Shown here piece after piece: positions 32,029 to 42,159 of a stretch of DNA of 64,000 nucleotides. The notes beneath the pieces are model-generated. The model was not told the origin of the DNA. It ran no database searches and saw nothing but the letters and a program-made list of their open reading frames with translations. How positions within the stretch are numbered: the first letter of the stretch is position 1; every line of letters begins with the position of its first letter. A program made the position numbers and the translations under genes. The DNA lies in the NCBI RefSeq assembly GCF_036711975.1, contig NC_091973.1, positions 16,244,001 through 16,308,000 on the forward strand. Direction: 5' to 3'. This DNA is from Onthophagus taurus (Eukaryota > Arthropoda > Insecta > Coleoptera > Scarabaeidae).

Positions 32029-32779
32029 CTACCACAGGCGCCTCTATCTCCACATCAATTACCGGCTCAAAAAGAACCTCGAGTGAACAAGCCATGTGAT
32101 CCGCTATAATAGGATCAAAAACGGTAAATGTGCAGAAACGCGCCGGTAAATTAGTAAATATATAATCCAATGTTGAATTGGCTATGCGGTTGTTTTTGTT
32201 AATAGCTATGCGCGTTGGCTCGCTCGTTTGACCGTGTAGACCAAATGAGCTCAAAATATCTTTCAAAAGATCGGATTCCCTATTGAATTTATTAATGTCA
32301 ATGTTAAAATCACCGCATAGGACAATGTTTTGGAATTTTAAGAATAAAGAACAAAGTAACGCAGACAGGTTAGCAACAAACGTCTCATTCGAGCCCAGTG
32401 GGGGCCTATAGACACAAACGCATACAACATCTTTAGCCATAAATTTAACACGCGCGGCACATACTTCAAATGACATTTCCGATGAAAAACTTTCAACATT
32501 GATTAACGATATGGTCAAGCCGTTTCTGGCAAGTATTAAGGACCCCCCGTGGGATCTTACAGAACGAAAATAGCCAGTTACAAAGTCATAATGACGCATG
32601 TTTATGACATCACGCGCTTCCGACTTAGCCCAATGTTCCGATATGCTCAATAAATCCGGTTTATAGTGGGCAGCTAAAACCTCTAATTTATTAAATTTGT
32701 TCATAATAGATTGAGCATTTACATGGATAATCTTCAAACTTTCTGAGGATAACGTTGAGGACTCTTGACTAAAAAACAA
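32029..32779 (-). CDS. LINE ORF2 APE-type endonuclease
   Basis: Begins IIHVNAQSIMNKFNKLEVL (the N-terminal Asn block) with LLSISEHW (catalytic Glu) and RSHGGSLIL, then VYRPPLGS, CGDFNIDINK, LDYIFTN and ADHMACSLEV (catalytic His-containing block). All main APE signatures are present. It is interrupted at its 3' side by the Gypsy LTR; the reading continues in the RT frame at 27256. It overlaps the end of ORF1 by about 46 bases (32734-32779), a common arrangement for coupled ORF2 expression. Confidence 0.85.
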
Positions 32780-33560
32780 ATATCTTGACTCACATCACTT
32801 GCCCGCACGCTTGACACATCAGACACACAGTTATCACGCAACTCACGAGATGATGACCCAATACCATCCTGGAGGTTGCACGTGTAGAGGCTTTCACTAT
32901 GAAGAACTGTCGGTAGCTCTACCAAAAGATCCAGAGACCTTGGGGGATGAGCAGTGCTGGATGAATTGCCTAAGTTTATCGGTATGATATTAGAAATATT
33001 CACAGATTCATTCACCATCATATTGGGATCAATTAAATAAGCCACTTCCTTCAGAACTCTGCGCTTACCATTATTATTCATATGAAGACCATGTTTAGTG
33101 AAATGACAAGATTTTAAGAGTTTTTCAACGTCAATGCGCTGAATAGTTGTACCCATGATAATATTTTGATGAATTACATAATTGAATTCCTCGATCAGTT
33201 TATTGTACACTTGAGCAGATAATAATATAACATTCGTTCTTTTTGAGCAGTCTTTCAAGCCCATCATATCAGACGGGTTCAAACTACGTCCCCTTATTAC
33301 ATCGTTGCTTCCGCCACAAATTACCACATAGTCGTTGAATTCAAATGTGGCCGTCAATTTCTCAACATCCTCAGTAACTTGTGATAATGTAGCATTTGGT
33401 TTAAAAATACTACTGACTTCATAACGGGGGTCATTCAAAACCCGCTCCAGAATGACCGTCATTCCCCTAGCGTGGCTGTCTCCAATTATCAATATCTTCT
33501 TTCGTCGAATTTCCGCAACTTGTACATTCGCAGCTTTAGGATAATTTGTGAGGTGAACAG
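32734..33560 (-). CDS. LINE ORF1 with SGNH-hydrolase-like domain
   Basis: This is the C-terminal part of the 445-codon frame 34071-32734. It holds an SGNH fold with KILIIGDSHARGM (catalytic Ser), KPNATL, VICGGSNDVI (conserved Asn) and a C-terminal CHFTKHGLHMNNNGKR (Asp/His block, here with His). In CR1-type LINEs this esterase-like ORF1 is thought to act on lipid or membrane-related steps of the cycle, but its substrate is unknown. The start is not its own: the frame runs in from another LINE's endonuclease (33561-34071). Confidence 0.75.
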
Positions 33561-34330
33561 TAGTATGAGATTTTTTTATAGATTCAGGATTCTTGGACGT
33601 CGGCGTCCAAGATAAGGTCTGTGAATCGCGTTTATTAATATTGACTGTTATAGTTGGAAAAGCAAACTTAGCAGCATCCCTTAAGATATTATTTAAAGTG
33701 GTTGCTTTGTAGTTACGGTGTAGTTTCATATCATTAACAAAACTAAAGTCATAATTTGAAATAATATCAAAAAAAGTTTCGAGCCCCCCAACCGTTGTCG
33801 GTGCAAACGTTTTATATAATTTACCTTTATTAACCGTAGGAGTTTGAAATTCCATTATTATAGCTAAGTGATCAGAAAAAAATCTCTGTAATCTAGTTGG
33901 TTCTAGAAAATTCGATTTCAAATTGAAACCACTCAGAAAGTCAACTACTCTCAAAGAATTCTTGTCGTTTGTTCCAAAGTGAACATTGAAATCACCAGCT
34001 ACAATGATACTACCTTGTTTTTTATTTAAAGACGACACACCTCTGGAAAGCACTTCCTCAATGTCATCCAAGCTACCTTACGGGGGACGGTATACGCCAA
34101 TAACTGTCAGTTGTAGATCCGGTATGTATACACCTGCCATTTCACATTCCATCTCTTTAGAGTTATCAACAATAGGCAGGGGAAGACAGCCGACATCACC
34201 ACGGACCAACACAGCAACACCACCACGTCCATGAGATTCTACAATAAGAAGTGATGTGATTATAATTTAATATCGATAAATTCTTAATCTCATCATGAGT
34301 GAGCCAATGCTCACATATACAAATTACAAT
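33561..34330 (-). pseudogene. Endonuclease fragment of another LINE, fused in frame to the SGNH ORF
   Basis: Minus strand from about 34330 gives RGGVAVLVRGDVG, then VIGVYRPP (broken by a stop near 34072), and continues open from 34071 with IIVAGDFNVHFG, LEPTRL..FFSDHLAIIMEF and DYDFSFVND. The last part resembles the LINE at 2102-2824. The frame passes without a stop into the SGNH ORF1 of the next element near 33600, producing a chimeric frame of 445 codons. Confidence 0.7.
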
Positions 34331-34445
34331 TTTTTTATTAGAACGAAATTACCTGTACCGTTTTAAAATAAATATAGGAGATTAATATATAACTTAAAAT
34401 TGTTTTAATTTTATTTGGTTTGAAATGAAAGTTGAATTTGATTAA

Positions 34446-35222
34446 GGTAAATGTACTAGTAGTTGATATTATGGTGACATAAAAATAGTATTTTTCTAAT
34501 GGTTGACTGATCAAAGTAATAGTAATTGACATTGAAATAATGTACAGATTTTGAACGTTTTATTGGCGGCATAACTAAACTGAAAATTCAGTTTTCAGTA
34601 GTTGACATCCAAAAAAATTTTGTAATTGACAAGGTGTCAACTACTGGATAGAGTAGGCATATTGAAATCATATTGGATATGCAGTTAAGAAAAATGAAAC
34701 CCATAATAAATGTAGTGCTATAAAGTATATATTAGTAATTGACCATAACACAGTAGTAGGTACTTGACACCTGTGTCAAGTACTAGAAAAAACTTCTTTT
34801 TTGTGTTAGTGTTTGACATCAACCCTTAACCTTATTTTGAAGGTTAAAATAAATTTATAACTGTAACAAGATATTAACTTAATACCTATACAATGGAACG
34901 ACATATATACAATCACAATCATGCACTATTTAATCAACAAAAATTTTTTTTAAGAAAATACCTTCTTACCACCTTTACTTAGAAAAATCACTTCACTTAA
35001 AATACACCCTACCTTCTGATAAAAAATTGGCGAGAATCTGAGGTTTCGTGGCGAAATACTTCCGTAAGTCCGGTGTAAACGTATAAATGGTACTAGTGCG
35101 TAGGCTCACAGTAGGCTATGACATTTACGAAAGTATTAAAACACATTTGAGAAGCTTATTTTTGTCGTTTAAAGCGAAAAATGTCAACTATATATGCGAT
35201 GTCAATTACTAGTGCTTTTACC
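34446..35222. mobile_element. TTAA-flanked MITE (piggyBac-like)
   Basis: A 777-bp segment flanked by TTAA on both sides (34442-34445 and 35223-35226). Its ends are imperfect inverted repeats: GGTAAATGTACTAGTAGTTG at the left against the complement of a right end reading CAATTACTAGTGCTTTTACC. TTAA target sites plus a GG-type terminus point to piggyBac-like mobilisation, although no transposase is encoded. The inside carries about ten copies of an AGTA.TTGACA motif in both orientations. Confidence 0.75.
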
Positions 35223-35226
35223 TTAA

Positions 35227-35618
35227 TTAACTTTATTTAAAATATTAATATGTTTTGGATTGCGCTGAAACGATCGACACGAATTCTAATTGACAAATGA
35301 GTTATTGTTATTAATTACTGCACCTATTTATACTTTTTCTTTATCTAATTAAATCCTTGACATTCCTTTGTTCTTCATTAGAGATGTGGACATATAACTC
35401 CTCCTCTAGTTATGACGTTCTCCTGGACGTCTTCTTTCTTCATTAGACGTAAGTTATTAATTACATTTTTTAGCAAAATTATAATACTTGTATGAATTTC
35501 CAAAGTAGGAATTTTATTATTAACAATTTTTGTAATATTTTTCAATACAATTTGCGGTTACTTTTCAATAGTTATATTTTGAACTTTTAATTCAGTTATA
35601 AATTCTTTAGGCGTATTA
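35227..35618. other. No gene seen
   Basis: AT-rich spacer between the MITE and the envelope remnant. Confidence 0.4.
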
Positions 35619-36595
35619 TCAATTCAGTAGTTTTGTATGTGATCCATTTATTAAGTACTTACAATGTTTTTTATTAACAACTCGATATGTGCCTTTTAAC
35701 CTTATTGTTCGAGTTAATTTTCCGCATATTTCTTTTATTTCTGTTACATTTTTCAAAATAATTATTGTTACATCAGGATATTCTAAAATTTCAAACGATT
35801 TAATACTAACTTCATAAAATTTACAATATTTAATGTCGCTATTTAATTCACATTTTTCTTTATTATAATGATTAATTTGATTAAAACACAAATATTCGTT
35901 ATGTTTGAGGAGTTTACACTTTTCATTCAATAAAATATATGATTCATCATTAGCGGCTACAAAACGAGAATCGGATTCAATTTGCGCAAAAATCATAACA
36001 CTGATATACAATATTATCAATAATTGGTATTTGTATAATAAACACATAAACATTCTGATTTTGATAAACTTTTAGAGTAATTAAACTTTCAATTAAATAA
36101 GCATTTTCGATCAATAAATCAAATGGAAAATTATGTTGTTAAAAGTATGTTGTAATTTTTGTGGAGGAATTAACAGTGAATGAATGATATTAACTTTTGA
36201 TAAATCAATTATTTGAATTATTAAATTCTTGTAAATACAAAATCTGAGCTGTAATTATCTCTTCTTGTGTTTGTAAATACGATTTTTCATTTAAATCATT
36301 AATTGCTTTACTCACTTGTTGAAAATTTGAATTTATTTTATCGTTAGTTTCGTTTAAATATTTTATTACATTAATTTGATCATTTACAATTAAATTTTGG
36401 TGTTCGGATAATTTTGAAATAACTTGATTATAATGCTCAGCATCTGTTTGATCTAGATTACCAGTATAAACTTTATAGCGCTTCCCATAATATTAATTAA
36501 ACCTCTTTTTTGTAAATTCAACGCAGCGATTTTAATATTAATTTCTTCATTTAACTCTTTTAATAAATCTATTCTAGGAAAATTATTACCTCTAA
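35619..36595 (-). pseudogene. Envelope fusion protein remnant (baculovirus-F/errantivirus type)
   Basis: The minus strand carries broken pieces of an F-type fusion protein. Around 36510-36495 is a basic cleavage-like site KRGLIN followed by a Gly/Ala-rich fusion-peptide-like stretch; then an amphipathic helical region near 36470-36200 (DAEHYNQVISKL onward). Frame 36053-35619 contains the regularly spaced Cys pattern of the ectodomain (C..L....YLC, KCEL, KYCKFYE). A frameshift near 36460 and further breaks inactivate it. No transmembrane anchor or partner gag-pol is found beside it. The family call rests on the cleavage site, the helix and the Cys pattern. Confidence 0.6.
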
Positions 36596-36599
36596 TCTA

Positions 36600-36808
36600 T
36601 AATTTCTTGTGTGTGGAGGTTTTCTAAGGTTTACAATACTAAATATTATAGATGGATTGAAAGTCAAAACAAATAATATAACCCCACAAGATGATCAACA
36701 AAGGGAAAAGAATACAAATACAGAAAATGCAAAAGGAGATATAAATAAAATCTAATAGTTAGACAATCCCTAATTACACAATTCATACCTAGACAAACTA
36801 ATACAGGG
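36600..36808. other. No gene seen
   Basis: AT-rich; nothing recognised. Confidence 0.35.
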
Positions 36809-37780
36809 CAGTGTAGCGATCCGCAGACCAATTCAGATTTTGGTAATTAATTATTGATATTTTTATTCATTCTCGGATAGAGGGGATCGCTGCTCGACTC
36901 ATCCTTCCCTTCCTTTTCTTTTGTCTAATTGTTATAATTGTAATTGTTTGATTGGTTAAACCACGCGTTGACCAATAAGATCATTCTTAGAGTTAAGAGA
37001 GTCCAGGGGGAAAACGTTTTCCTTTTGTTTTCCTTCCCTCTCTTTTGTTTAATTGCTGATGTTGCAATCTCTAATTGGTTGAGCCATGTGTTGGCCAATG
37101 AGGACTTTCCTCGAGGAAAGAGCGTCCAGGGGGTAAAGGTTTAAATATTGAGGAGGAGCGCCTTTTATGACAGTTTGGTTTGATTTAAAATTAATTCCTT
37201 CGGCGAAGCACCCTGTTCGGTTTGGGTTAAGAGTCTTAGTGTAAAGTCCGAGTAAGACTCCGGTAATTCTTAAGTTTGATTGTTATACTTTTGACGAGTC
37301 GCTCCTCTCAATATGATCGCTTTAACCCTTGGTAAGTCGTTAATGTTTTATTTTATATATTAACTTGTAAAGATTGTAACTAATGGCTTTGGCTTCTTCT
37401 GATTTGGTATAAACCTACGTAATATTCGATGTTATTTTTGAATTATTCATTTTATTAAATTGATCAGTTTGTAATTGTTGAACTTAGATATTTTTTGATT
37501 TTTTAATTAAATTGCTTATACAGATTTTCAAGTGAAGTCAGGTAAATTACTAGATTAAAATTTCTCTTTTTAATCAATATAAAGTTTTCGAGTTATTTTT
37601 GTAGCTAAATTTTGTTTGGTCCAATTTATTTTAACTTTAATTCTGTTTATTAATTTTAGGTTGTATTTTATTTCTTTTGCTATTGTTTTCGTTTGATTTC
37701 ACTTCATTAAATTTGTTATTTAAATTTGACTTGATTTCTTTTATTAAATTTCATTTAACTTTGCTCCCTAAATACAAGCC
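36809..37780. promoter_or_regulatory. Promoter- or LTR-like region with duplicated CCAAT block
   Basis: Two adjacent related blocks (about 36903-37016 and 37031-37138) share CCTTCCCT, TTTTGT, TTGGTT, CCAAT and a GAG.GTCCAGGGGG end. They are followed by a TATA-like TTTAAATATTG at about 37140. The left edge AGTGTAGCGATCC resembles an errantivirus-type LTR start. The right part to 37780 is AT-rich and empty. It could be an LTR or the upstream part of the LINE leader; I cannot decide. Confidence 0.35.
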
Positions 37781-38477
37781 GGCGTGACAAGGTTCTGCTT
37801 GTCGCATACGCCTTTAGCACGCCCACACAACAAAGTAAGAGCCGCTCCTTACAGCAGAATGTTCCAGAAAGCGATCTTAACACTCAGGGAAATATTAACA
37901 ATAAAAGCACTTATAATAATAAAGAACCCGCGGGGGAGCTGGACCCCCACCGGGCGCGTCCCCAGGTGGCGGATAGGGGAACGCTCGCTTCGGCGAGTAT
38001 CGGGTTAACCCGACGCGGACCAACCAGCTTGGACTTCTATAGCCCACTGTCTTTTTGCCAGGACCGGCACGGCTCCGGTTTGTGTTGTCGACTTCTCGTA
38101 CTTTCGTATCGTCCCTTTTTTGTGACCGGCACGTAACGCGGAAACTCTGGGAGTGCTGACGGACCTCCGGTTGTCTCGGCCGGCAGGCGAGGAGGCTGAT
38201 GTGAGCTTGCTCTGCCGAGGAGGGACCGCTTGCGTGTCAGAAGCCAGCCACTTTGGGCCCTGGTCAGGTAGTATGGATTGGATGCAAGCAAGGGTCGGAA
38301 CTTGCATTGCTTCGAGCGGGTTACAATCCGTCCGTGTTTTTCCGGGATTGTTGAGTGGAGGTTGGGCCTCAGGGAACTGGGGTAGGCTTATAGCGGCGCT
38401 AAAGCTGAGGGTACACCCGTTCCCAACCGTTTCCAGCTCGCTCCCTTTCATACGAAGCGCTGGTGAACACCAAAAGG

Positions 38478-39792
38478 ATGGATTCTAAATCGAGACCCAT
38501 TCCTGAGGCGCCCGCCTCTTTAAAAACGGGCAAACCTGCAAACCAGGAAAAGAAGGTTGTTCCCCGGTTCTTGGTTGTGAAACCCTTGAACGATTTATCT
38601 TTTGATAAAGTCAGTCCCTTTGTTCTACATAAATTGTTATTTGGCTTATACGGCGACTTTAAGTCCATCAAGAAAATCAAAGACGGAATATTGTTAGAAA
38701 CAGCTTCTGCAGCTCAGGCTAAGCGCGTTTTGCAAGGAAAAAAATTAGGTGATCTTGCTGTGGAAGCAATTCCACACAAAACCCTAAATGTTTGTCTACT
38801 GTCCCGATTTGTTAAATTGTTCCGTAGAGGAAATAGCGAACGAACTCAGATCTCAGGGGGTGATCGAGGTTAGACGCGTGAAGTCCAGAAGGGAAGGTGT
38901 TCTTGTGGACACTCCCAACCACGTCTTTACGTTTAATACTCCGACTCTTCCCAAAAAGATCAAGGTGGCCTACTACTCTTTAGATGTTAGGCTTTACATT
39001 CCAGCTCCGATGCGATGTTTTAAATGCCAAAGATACGGCCATACATCGCTCCGCTGCGACGCCGAGCAGGTTTGTGTTTGTGGTAAGTCGGTTCACGAGG
39101 GCCGTCCCTGCGAGGACCCCCTCGTTTGCGTGAATTGTGGTGGGGCGCATTCGGCAAGATCGAGGATGTGTCCGGTTTTTAAAAAAGAATCGGCCATCCA
39201 AGAACTCAAAACGAAAGATAAACTATCGTATGCCGAGGCTAAGCGCAGAGTTCAACAAACGACACAAAGCACTCCCGCTCCGGGAGTATCATATTCGTCG
39301 GTCGCAGCGGTTAAAAGGCAAGATAACCTTGTTAAAGAATTAATACCCGCCATCGTAGCTGCAATCAAACCACTTCTAAGGAGAGAAGACGAGCCGAAGA
39401 TTCAACCTTCGGCTCCCACAACTCCCAAGTTTAAGGTCCCGATGTCTATCGATCTTACGATCGACAACCTCGTAAAGGCAAATCTAGCCAGACCCTCTCA
39501 TACCGAGTCCGGTTCGGACAAACGTAAAAGAGAAGGACAACAGACCTCCTCTACGGACGATGGCTCAGAAACAGGTTCTGTCGATTCAAAGGCAAGCCAA
39601 TCCAAGAAAAAGAAGGGGTGGCCGAAGGGGAGACCCCGCATCCCCGTTGTCACGTCCAACGCCCCAGGTAGTCAACCTGCGCCGTCGGTCTCGCCTAGGC
39701 AACCTGTGGGGGGATTACTCAAACCCTGCACTCAAACAGCTCCTTCGTCAGAGGGAACTGCGGAGAGATTTGCAGGTTTCCCACCCAAGTGA
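38478..39792 (+). pseudogene. LINE ORF1 (Gag-like, zinc knuckles), frameshifted
   Basis: From the ATG at 38478 the first frame encodes an RRM-like region (RFLVVKPLNDLSFDKVSP, KIKDGILLETASAAQA). A deletion or indel near 38790 moves the rest into a second frame, 38788-39792. This carries three CCHC-type knuckles in a row (CFKCQRYGHTSLRC, a degenerate CVCGKSVHEGRPC, CVNCGGAHSARSRMC), then a Ser/Lys-rich tail. This is the usual Jockey-clade ORF1 protein that binds the element RNA. Confidence 0.8.
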
Positions 39793-39955
39793 TAGTTATC
39801 TGTGATATTTATGTTCATATATTTATATTTACAATTATTTGTTAGTGAAGTCTGTGAAGTCTTTTTAAACAAAGATATATATTTACACTTATTCGTTTGG
39901 GAAGTCCCACATATACACTTTTAGATTTATTTATTTATCTATTTATTCATTTTAA

Positions 39956-40497
39956 TTGCTTATTTTGTTTACTGATTCTTATAAAATAAATTCCAAAATA
40001 AAATTCAACCGTTCAACCACTAATTTTTTGCAGTGGAATTGTAACGGATTAGTACAGCACTATTGCGAACTCAAAGTGCTGATGAATCAGTACTCTCCGT
40101 TGTGCGTCTGTTTGCAGGAGACGCATCTGACGCAAGGCCAGGTGTATAACCTGAAAACCTATGACGTTGTCCGAGTCGACGCTCCGCGCCTCTTACGCGC
40201 TAGGGGTGGAGTAGCGATATTAGTTAAAAGGCCAAACGTGGTCACCCCGGTGCCTGTTGTTACCCGTCTGCAGGCCGTCGCTGTCCGATTTCGATCGCCG
40301 TTTCCGCTTACCGTATGTAGCATCTATCTACCCAATCCCGATTGGACCCTTCCAGATTTGCAGAAGGTTGTCGCACAACTCCCAGCTCCCTTCTTGCTAA
40401 TGGGGGATTTCAACGCTCACAGTCCCATGTGGGGCGGTAATCGAACGGATGCTCAAGGGAGAATGGTAGAACGACTTTTGGAAGTAGTAGATAAAAG
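39956..40497 (+). pseudogene. LINE ORF2 APE endonuclease, 3' truncated
   Basis: Contains FLQWNCNGL (N-terminal Asn), CLQETHL (catalytic Glu), RGGVAILVK, ICSIYLPNP-like and LLMGDFNAHSPMWGG (catalytic Asp/Asn). The frame is interrupted at 40498, where the GCCGATTCTAGA hairpin starts, before the RT. Confidence 0.85.
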
Positions 40498-40612
40498 CCG
40501 ATTCTAGAACCTCCTCTCAGAACCTCGGGTCAAGGTCAAGGCCAAGGTCACGTTGAGTGACCATGACCTTGACCTTGCCCTGAGGTTCTGGGAGGAGGTT
40601 CCAGAATCGGCT
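40498..40612. repeat. Hairpin at the left edge of element 1
   Basis: Inverted repeat: GCCGATTCTAGAACCTCC... is mirrored by ...GGAGGTTCCAGAATCGGC, with arms of roughly 45-50 bases and a GTTGAGTG-like centre. It sits exactly where the LINE endonuclease frame is cut. It shares the terminal 12-mer GCCGATTCTAGA with the foldback element at 52760-53199. Confidence 0.75.
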
Positions 40613-40877
40613 ATTGCAAAGGGGGTCGTTGATCAGTAACCTTGACCTAAACAATGACCTTTACTTTGAGCTCACCTCAGGTCAAGATCACGTTTAGTAA
40701 CCATGACCTTGATCAGTAACCTTGACCTGAACAATGACCTTTACTTTGATCTCAACGGAGACCTTGAAGTCAACCTTAATTGTGACCATGACATTGACCG
40801 TGTACGTGACCTGAAATGAAGGTTACACGACGTGAGGCCATTGAAAACCCCACTTCGGAGGAGGTATGCTTTAAATA
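40528..40877. promoter_or_regulatory. Array of TGACC/GGTCA half-sites and TATA box upstream of the first gene
   Basis: About fifteen TGACC or GGTCA elements lie in roughly 300 bp, several as TCAAGGTCA/TGACCTTGA, the extended half-site of FTZ-F1/ERR-type nuclear receptors. A TATA-like TTAAATAGCA follows at 40871, about 115 bp before the first ATG. A closely related 130-bp stretch recurs at 41779-41912. The receptor link is an inference from the motif only. Confidence 0.55.
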
Positions 40878-40985
40878 GCAGATAGAAAATCGTGTTCAAC
40901 AGTATTGAAGTAAGAGTGTTGTGCACATAAAGAAATTGAGGAAGTTGTAGCTCCTATTTTAAGCAGTTTACATCGCTTAAATATA

Positions 40986-41468
40986 ATGGCATCGAGAAAT
41001 CCAATTAAAGTCATCGATATGCAAGGGTTTACTTTATCTTCGGGATTTCGAGTTAAAGAATTGGCTATCGGTGATGGTGAGTCGATTTCCCATTTCATAT
41101 TTCAACCTGATATAAGTTATGAAAGACTCAATAAGCGAGAATGTCGACAAGTGCGTTGGGAGGAGAATAACTTACACCATTTGCATTACGAGAATGGATA
41201 TGTGCCCTATAATCAACTGAAAGACATTCTGGAACAGCATACATGCGGAGTGGAGGTGGTGTTTGTAAAGGGATCTCAAAAAGAAAAGGTATTGAGAGAC
41301 CTATTATCATCGGTAAAGCCAGTGATTATTAATTTACAAGATAATATATATTGCCCTTTGCTTTCGTTGAGTCAAAATTCTTACGCATATCATTATAAAT
41401 CGGAAAACAGTTGTGCAATTGAAAATGTTAAATTAATTTTGAAATTTTTAAAAATGGATTTAAATTAG
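40986..41468 (+). CDS. Element-1 protein, exonuclease-like pattern, copy A
   Basis: 160 codons from an ATG shortly after the first promoter. It shares with 46993-47508 an ordered set of blocks: VIDMQGF, VKELAI, H.IFQP, W..NNLHHLHYENGY, EVVFVKGSQKEK and a C-terminal H......CAIENVKLIL. The D-x-Q start and H....CA..N end are reminiscent of the first and last blocks of RNase-T/DnaQ-fold nucleases (D-x-E ... H.A..DA), but key acidic residues differ. I do not assign an activity. It is a diverged paralogue pair inside one element. Confidence 0.6.
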   Translation: MASRNPIKVIDMQGFTLSSGFRVKELAIGDGESISHFIFQPDISYERLNKRECRQVRWEENNLHHLHYENGYVPYNQLKDILEQHTCGVEVVFVKGSQKEKVLRDLLSSVKPVIINLQDNIYCPLLSLSQNSYAYHYKSENSCAIENVKLILKFLKMDLN

Positions 41469-41778
41469 TGTTAAAATTTAAAATTTAAATAAATTAATTT
41501 TTATTGTACTGACTTTTTTTTATTCAATTTAAATGTATCACATTCCTAATCCTAATATATAAAATGGAAAAGAAAAACAACCGAATTAAATTTTATTTAA
41601 TTTATTGAACTCGTCTTTAATAAATGATAAACAATTGCATATCTTTTTTAACGTATTATTTATGGTGTCAACTCGACGCCTCCGAGTTAGCAGTTCATGA
41701 TGTTTTTTTGGTGTACTCAAGTCGAGTGATGGCTCTTCTCGGGTGCTCCCGGAGGAGTGGAGCATGACCGGGTTGGAT
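41469..41778. other. Spacer after the first gene
   Basis: AT-rich with a short GC-rich segment near 41680-41770; nothing recognised. Confidence 0.4.
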
Positions 41779-41940
41779 TTACTTTGAGCTCACCTCAGGT
41801 TAAGATCACGTTGAGTGACTATGACATTGATCAGTAACCTTGACCTGAACAATGACCTTTACTTTGACCTCAACGGAGAACTTGAAGTCAACCTTAATTG
41901 TGACCGTGACGTCCCCACCTAAAATGATGTGCATAAATAG
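41779..41940. promoter_or_regulatory. Second copy of the half-site array, with TATA box
   Basis: A 130-bp near-repeat of 40667-40796, including AGTAACCTTGACCTGAACAA and AATGACCTTTACTTTGA, followed by a TATA-like ATAAATAGCAA at 41933. It precedes the second gene as the first copy precedes the first. Confidence 0.6.
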
Positions 41941-42159
41941 CAAGTGAGGTTCATAAAAGATTAGTTTCATTGAAATCATCCGACGTAGTGGTGACATAAC
42001 AACGCAGAACAAGTAAGTCCATAAACACTTGTCTTACAGCAGAAGTATTAATGTTATATATACTTAGTGGGTTCCAGACAACAATATACAAAAGCACCGA
42101 AGAGAAGTCTCGAGGTTCAACAGGCGGTGTCCAAAAAAGCGAGCATAAGTCCGAAGGTG

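Larger units (their letters stand above)
24970..33560 (-). mobile_element. LINE with SGNH ORF1, split by a Gypsy insertion
   Basis: Minus-strand order: ORF1 with SGNH domain (33560-32734), endonuclease (32779-32029), then RT (27256-25116) and 3' tail (24970). The Gypsy element 27257-32028 splits ORF2 between endonuclease and RT; a 4-bp CTAC duplication flanks it, and the frames on both sides join if it is removed. The 5' end is fused to another LINE (see 33561-34330). Apart from the insertion ORF2 is close to intact. Confidence 0.8.
37781..40497 (+). mobile_element. Jockey-type LINE, cut at 40497
   Basis: A GC-rich leader (about 37860-38470, including a CCAGGTGGCGGATAGGGGA stretch often seen in Jockey-like leaders), ORF1 with zinc knuckles (38478-39792) and the start of ORF2 endonuclease (to 40497). 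The element is cut inside the endonuclease where a hairpin begins at 40498. No RT or 3' tail is found beyond element 1. Confidence 0.75.

Noticed and set aside
42013-42039. GTAAGT...TTACAG as a tiny intron before the 42160 gene
   Set aside because: Only 27 bases long, too short for a normal insect intron.
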